A stretch of DNA of 64,000 bases from Clostridia bacterium. GTDB lineage: Bacteria; Bacillota; Clostridia; Christensenellales; Borkfalkiaceae. The translations under genes and the position numbers were made by a program. How positions within the stretch are numbered: position 1 is the stretch's first letter; each line of letters begins with the position of its first letter. The stretch covers positions 62,001 to 126,000 of the forward strand of contig JAFVPE010000004.1 of NCBI GenBank assembly GCA_017505465.1, written 5' to 3'. Below the pieces are notes generated by a model that made no database searches, was not told the DNA's origin, and was given only the letters and a program-made list of their open reading frames with translations. This document shows, one piece after another, positions 61,062-64,000 of the stretch.

Positions 61062-63257
61062 ATGCAAAGACAGTACCTTACGGCAACCGAGGATTTTAAC
61101 TCGGTAGAGAAATCCGTTTGCGCTCCTATTTTCAAAAGAACGTTTGATTACGAGGGGACTTCTGCGCGTCTTGAGATTGCGGTTGCAGGGTTTTACCGCT
61201 TATTTTTGAACGGCAAAGAGATCACCAAAGGCTTTCTTGCGCCGTATATCAATAATCCCGATCAGGTAACGTATTACGACGAATACGACGTTTCTTCTCT
61301 TATGAAAGAGAAGGGCAATGAGTTGATTGTATTGCTCGGCAACGGCTTCAACAACTCGCAGGATAGCAACATTTGGGATTTTGAGAAAGCGTCTTACCGT
61401 TCCGCACCGAAATTTTATCTCGGTATTTTCGACGGTGAAAACAGGGTGTTGACGACGGACGAGCAGTTTACCGTTTACGATTCGCCTATCGTTTGCGACG
61501 ACTACCGTTGCGGTATGACGTACGACGCGCGCTTGGAAAAGCAGCTCTTTGAAAACGGAAGGAAACCCTTGTTTGCAAGCGAGCCGAAGGGGAAATACTT
61601 GAAATGCAATGCGCAGCCGATCAAGGTAATCGAGGAGCTTAAACCGCAAAAAATTACGAAATGCGCCGAGGGGTATATTTACGATTTCGGGCAAAATAAC
61701 ACGGGGGTTTGCCGCCTTTCCATCAATGCGAAGGAAGGACAGGAAATCCGTTTAACGCACGGCGAAATCGTCAACGACGGCGAATTGTCAATGGCGAACA
61801 TTCTTTTCGGCTCGAAAACCCGTCACGGTTATCAACAGCGTAATTGGTATATTTGCAAAGAAGGCAAGCAACAGTTTACGCCGTCCTTTGTCTACCACGG
61901 CTTCCGTTACGTGGAAGTAACGGGCATCACGGAAGAACAGGCAACGAAGGATCTTTTGACCTATTTGGTAATCCATTCGGACGTCATGCTTCGCGGTAGC
62001 TTTAAGTGCAGCAACGAAACGCTCAATAAAATTCAAGACTGTACGCTTCGTAGCGACCTTTCCAACTTCCATTATTTCCCTACGGACTGTCCGCATAGAG
62101 AAAAGAACGGTTGGACGGGGGACATCACTCTTTCTGCCGAGCAGATGTACTATAACTTTGAGGCGACGCCTTCCTTTAAGGATTGGCTCACCCTTATGCG
62201 CGAAACGCAAACGGCGGAAGGTGCAGTTCCAGCCATCGTTCCCACCGATACGTGGGGCTATGCGTGGGGAGCAGGTATGGGTTGGGACACCGTTATGGGG
62301 GAACTTCCTTACCAAGCGTACCGCTTCTCGGGGGATAAATCGATTGTCGAAGATAACATTCCAATGATCGAGAAATATCTCGAATTTATGGAAACGAAGT
62401 TCAGTGACGAGGGGCTCATCAATTACGGCCTTGGCGAATGGGTGGAAATCGGCTTGGACAACGGTTGTTGCAGTATTCCTACCGAAATCGTCAATTCTTT
62501 GAATTGTATGGATTTCCTTGCGAAGGTTGCGGCGCTTTTCAAAATCGTCGGTCAAGAAGACAAGGCGGAAAAGGTAACGGCAAGAAGAGAAAAGCTTGTT
62601 GCCGATTTCCGTAAAAAATACGTAAAAGACAGTTGGGTAAACTGCAAGAAACAAACGCCGCAGGTGCTTGCGCTTGCATACGGCGTGTTCACAGCAGAGG
62701 AAGAAACGCAGGCGTACGAAAACCTGCTTGCGCTCATTCAAGAGAAGGGCAACCGCTATCAAGTAGGTTGCTTTGGTATGAAATTTATGCCCTTCGTGCT
62801 CTCGAAGTTTGGCAACAGCGCGTTTGCAATTGAATTGATTGCAGAGCCTACCTATCCAAGCTTTGGCTATTGGGTGGAAAAGCGCAAAGCAACGACGCTG
62901 TATGAAGCATTCCAAGAATACGAGGACACGCTCGAACGCGTGGCAAGAAAAGACGGCAGCGACTTTATCGTGTCGCATAACCACCATTTCCTTGGCGCGT
63001 TTACGTCTTGGTTCTATCGAGTTTTGGCAGGTATTGACGTGCTTTCGGCGGACACCATTCAACTTTCGCCCGACTTTGCTTGCGGACTTGAATGGGTGGA
63101 AGCGGAATACGCAAACGGCGGTAATAAATTGAAAGTGCGTTGGGAAAAGAAGAAGGATGGTTACCACGTCACCGTGGACAATCAAGGCTTTAACGTCATT
63201 CCCAAGTGGCAGGGTGAGCTGATAAAACAGGACGGTAAAACTTATATTGTGAAATAA
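61062..63257 (+). CDS. GH78 family alpha-L-rhamnosidase
   Basis: 731 residues, cytoplasmic. N-terminal beta domains, then FGSKTRHGYQQRNWYICKEG and FVYHGFRYVEVTGI before the barrel. The catalytic signature FPTDCPHREKNGWTGD near residue 346 holds the general acid Glu, and NYGLGEWVEIG near residue 460 carries a second acidic residue (base candidate). MGWDTVMGELPYQ is also family-typical. It hydrolyses terminal alpha-L-rhamnose. It is a clearer match to GH78 than the paralog at 15881. Transcribed alone from its own promoter, with a hairpin leader. Confidence 0.93.
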   Translation: MQRQYLTATEDFNSVEKSVCAPIFKRTFDYEGTSARLEIAVAGFYRLFLNGKEITKGFLAPYINNPDQVTYYDEYDVSSLMKEKGNELIVLLGNGFNNSQDSNIWDFEKASYRSAPKFYLGIFDGENRVLTTDEQFTVYDSPIVCDDYRCGMTYDARLEKQLFENGRKPLFASEPKGKYLKCNAQPIKVIEELKPQKITKCAEGYIYDFGQNNTGVCRLSINAKEGQEIRLTHGEIVNDGELSMANILFGSKTRHGYQQRNWYICKEGKQQFTPSFVYHGFRYVEVTGITEEQATKDLLTYLVIHSDVMLRGSFKCSNETLNKIQDCTLRSDLSNFHYFPTDCPHREKNGWTGDITLSAEQMYYNFEATPSFKDWLTLMRETQTAEGAVPAIVPTDTWGYAWGAGMGWDTVMGELPYQAYRFSGDKSIVEDNIPMIEKYLEFMETKFSDEGLINYGLGEWVEIGLDNGCCSIPTEIVNSLNCMDFLAKVAALFKIVGQEDKAEKVTARREKLVADFRKKYVKDSWVNCKKQTPQVLALAYGVFTAEEETQAYENLLALIQEKGNRYQVGCFGMKFMPFVLSKFGNSAFAIELIAEPTYPSFGYWVEKRKATTLYEAFQEYEDTLERVARKDGSDFIVSHNHHFLGAFTSWFYRVLAGIDVLSADTIQLSPDFACGLEWVEAEYANGGNKLKVRWEKKKDGYHVTVDNQGFNVIPKWQGELIKQDGKTYIVK

Positions 63258-63264
63258 AGAAAAA

Positions 63265-63290
63265 TGCGTAGGGCATCGTTGCCCTGCGCA
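63265..63290 (+). terminator. Terminator-like hairpin after the GH78 gene
   Basis: An 11-bp stem with one G-U pair (63265-63275 with 63280-63290) and a TCGT loop; the following U-tract is weak. Confidence 0.6.
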
Positions 63291-63387
63291 CAAGTTTATT
63301 CTTCTATAACATAATAATTGAATAGCGCACGATGTCATATTTTTTAATTGTATTTTTTATTCTTTTGTCACTTGATAAAAAATAATA

Positions 63388-63416
63388 TTGACGCTGTTTT
63401 ACTTTTATGTTACAAT
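63388..63416 (+). promoter_or_regulatory. Promoter of the terminal GH2 gene
   Basis: TTGACG at 63388-63393, 17 bp, TACAAT at 63411-63416, about 54 bp before the start codon. A second, weaker pair (TTGACT 63418, TATAAT 63439, 15-bp spacer) overlaps downstream. Confidence 0.6.
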
Positions 63417-63469
63417 ATTGACTAAAAATATACTCCTATATAATTATATATTCTTAGTGAGGGAATATT

Positions 63470-64000
63470 ATGAAAAAAAGTATTTGCATTGACAATTGGC
63501 AACTCGCTTGGGTGGAAAATAAAGAGCTGAAAGAAAGAGACGTAAGGCTCACGACGTCTGCGGACGTAGAAGCGAGCGGCTATAAAATCATCAAAGCAAG
63601 CGTTCCTGGCAACTTCGAGCTTGATTTTATGCGTGAAGGACTGTTGGAGGACGTCTATTACGGCACGAACAGTGTAAAAACGCAAGCGCTTGAAAACCTG
63701 CATTTGTATTATTTTACAAAGTTTGTTTACAAGAAGGAAGCAGGCTACGATAGCATCCTTTCTTTTGAGGGGATCGACACCGTTGCGGAAATTTATTTGG
63801 ACGGAAAAAAGCTCGGTTTTGTGGAAAATATGCACCACGCGCACCGTTTTAATTTGAAAGACGTTTGCGAAGGGGAGCATGATTTGCTCGTACATATTCT
63901 TCCCGTTTGCATTTACGCACGCGAGTTTGACATACCTGCGATGTGTTTTGCTTTAAAGTATAATCAAGACGGCTTGCAAGTGCGCAAATCGGGTTCTATG
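63470..64000 (+). CDS. GH2 family glycosidase, N-terminal part (beta-mannosidase-like)
   Basis: 177 codons to the right edge; no stop. Ribosome site GTGAGGG ends 6 bp before the ATG. The product lacks a signal peptide and starts with a galactose-binding-like jelly roll: ASVPGNFELDFMREGLLEDV, then YYGTNSVKT, YYFTKFVY, and SILSFEGIDTVAEIYLDGKK with the strand order of GH2 sugar-binding domains. The VPGNFE and VYYGTN spacing resembles beta-mannosidase-type members. The catalytic domain is outside the window. Confidence is good for GH2, low for specificity. Confidence 0.8.
   Translation, partial: MKKSICIDNWQLAWVENKELKERDVRLTTSADVEASGYKIIKASVPGNFELDFMREGLLEDVYYGTNSVKTQALENLHLYYFTKFVYKKEAGYDSILSFEGIDTVAEIYLDGKKLGFVENMHHAHRFNLKDVCEGEHDLLVHILPVCIYAREFDIPAMCFALKYNQDGLQVRKSGSM

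Overview
The window looks like a chromosome segment of an anaerobic, carbohydrate-foraging member of the Bacillota, most likely an uncultured gut-type clostridium. The basis is moderate G+C, AGGAGG-type ribosome sites, consensus sigma-A promoters (several TTGACA-17-TATAAT), FakA/FakB and DegV proteins, lipobox lipoproteins, and many cytoplasmic glycosidases fed by ABC importers. This assignment is an inference from gene content. No rRNA, tRNA, CRISPR array or complete insertion sequence was seen.

Layout. (1) 1-9560: end of a sugar-binding protein, a MalF/MalG-type permease pair and three large exported proteins (Ig-like, DUF4838-like, Big2/GLUG-like). (2) 9561-13777: an intergenic region with a long inverted repeat, then a NodB-type deacetylase and a cytoplasmic GH2 enzyme. 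(3) 13778-14775: a broken SGNH-hydrolase remnant and a roughly 300-nt structured RNA gene with its own promoter and terminator. (4) 14776-34446: an AraC regulator diverging from a long locus. That locus holds a GH78 enzyme, a second permease pair, a solute-binding lipoprotein, and three members of an unrecognised TIM-barrel-like family (cytoplasmic, lipoprotein, and the end of a 1599-residue exported protein). Two exported proteins there share a repeated module, and a 43-codon peptide gene closes the block. (5) 34564-50660: GH112 phosphorylase, GH95, alanine dehydrogenase, an unclassified six-hairpin-type protein, GH1, GH29, a PHP phosphoesterase overlapping a GH94 phosphorylase, GT2, and a small surface protein. 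(6) 50715-58398, minus strand: fakB-fakA-MFS transporter-AMP ligase/ACP-plsC-alpha/beta hydrolase, apparently one lipid operon, with the last gene frameshifted. (7) 58639-64000: PHP phosphoesterase, thymidine kinase, 5'-3' exonuclease, GH78, and the start of a GH2 gene.

How it fits together. Exported lipoproteins and modular surface proteins would bind or trim glycans outside the cell. The two binding-protein-dependent importers would bring oligosaccharides in. Intracellular GH78, GH2, GH95, GH29, GH1, GH112 and GH94 enzymes would finish the job, the two phosphorylases saving ATP. Rhamnosidases, fucosidase-type enzymes and a GH112 phosphorylase point to branched rhamnose-, fucose- or galactose-containing glycans (pectin side chains, mucin or similar), but the substrate cannot be read from sequence. 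No ABC ATPase is encoded here, so a shared ATPase elsewhere is expected.

Most notable: the three-paralog candidate glycosidase family with three cellular locations, the modular proteins with signs of recent gene conversion, the isolated structured RNA, the small Trp-rich peptide gene, the lipid-salvage operon, and the apparently leaderless AraC gene.
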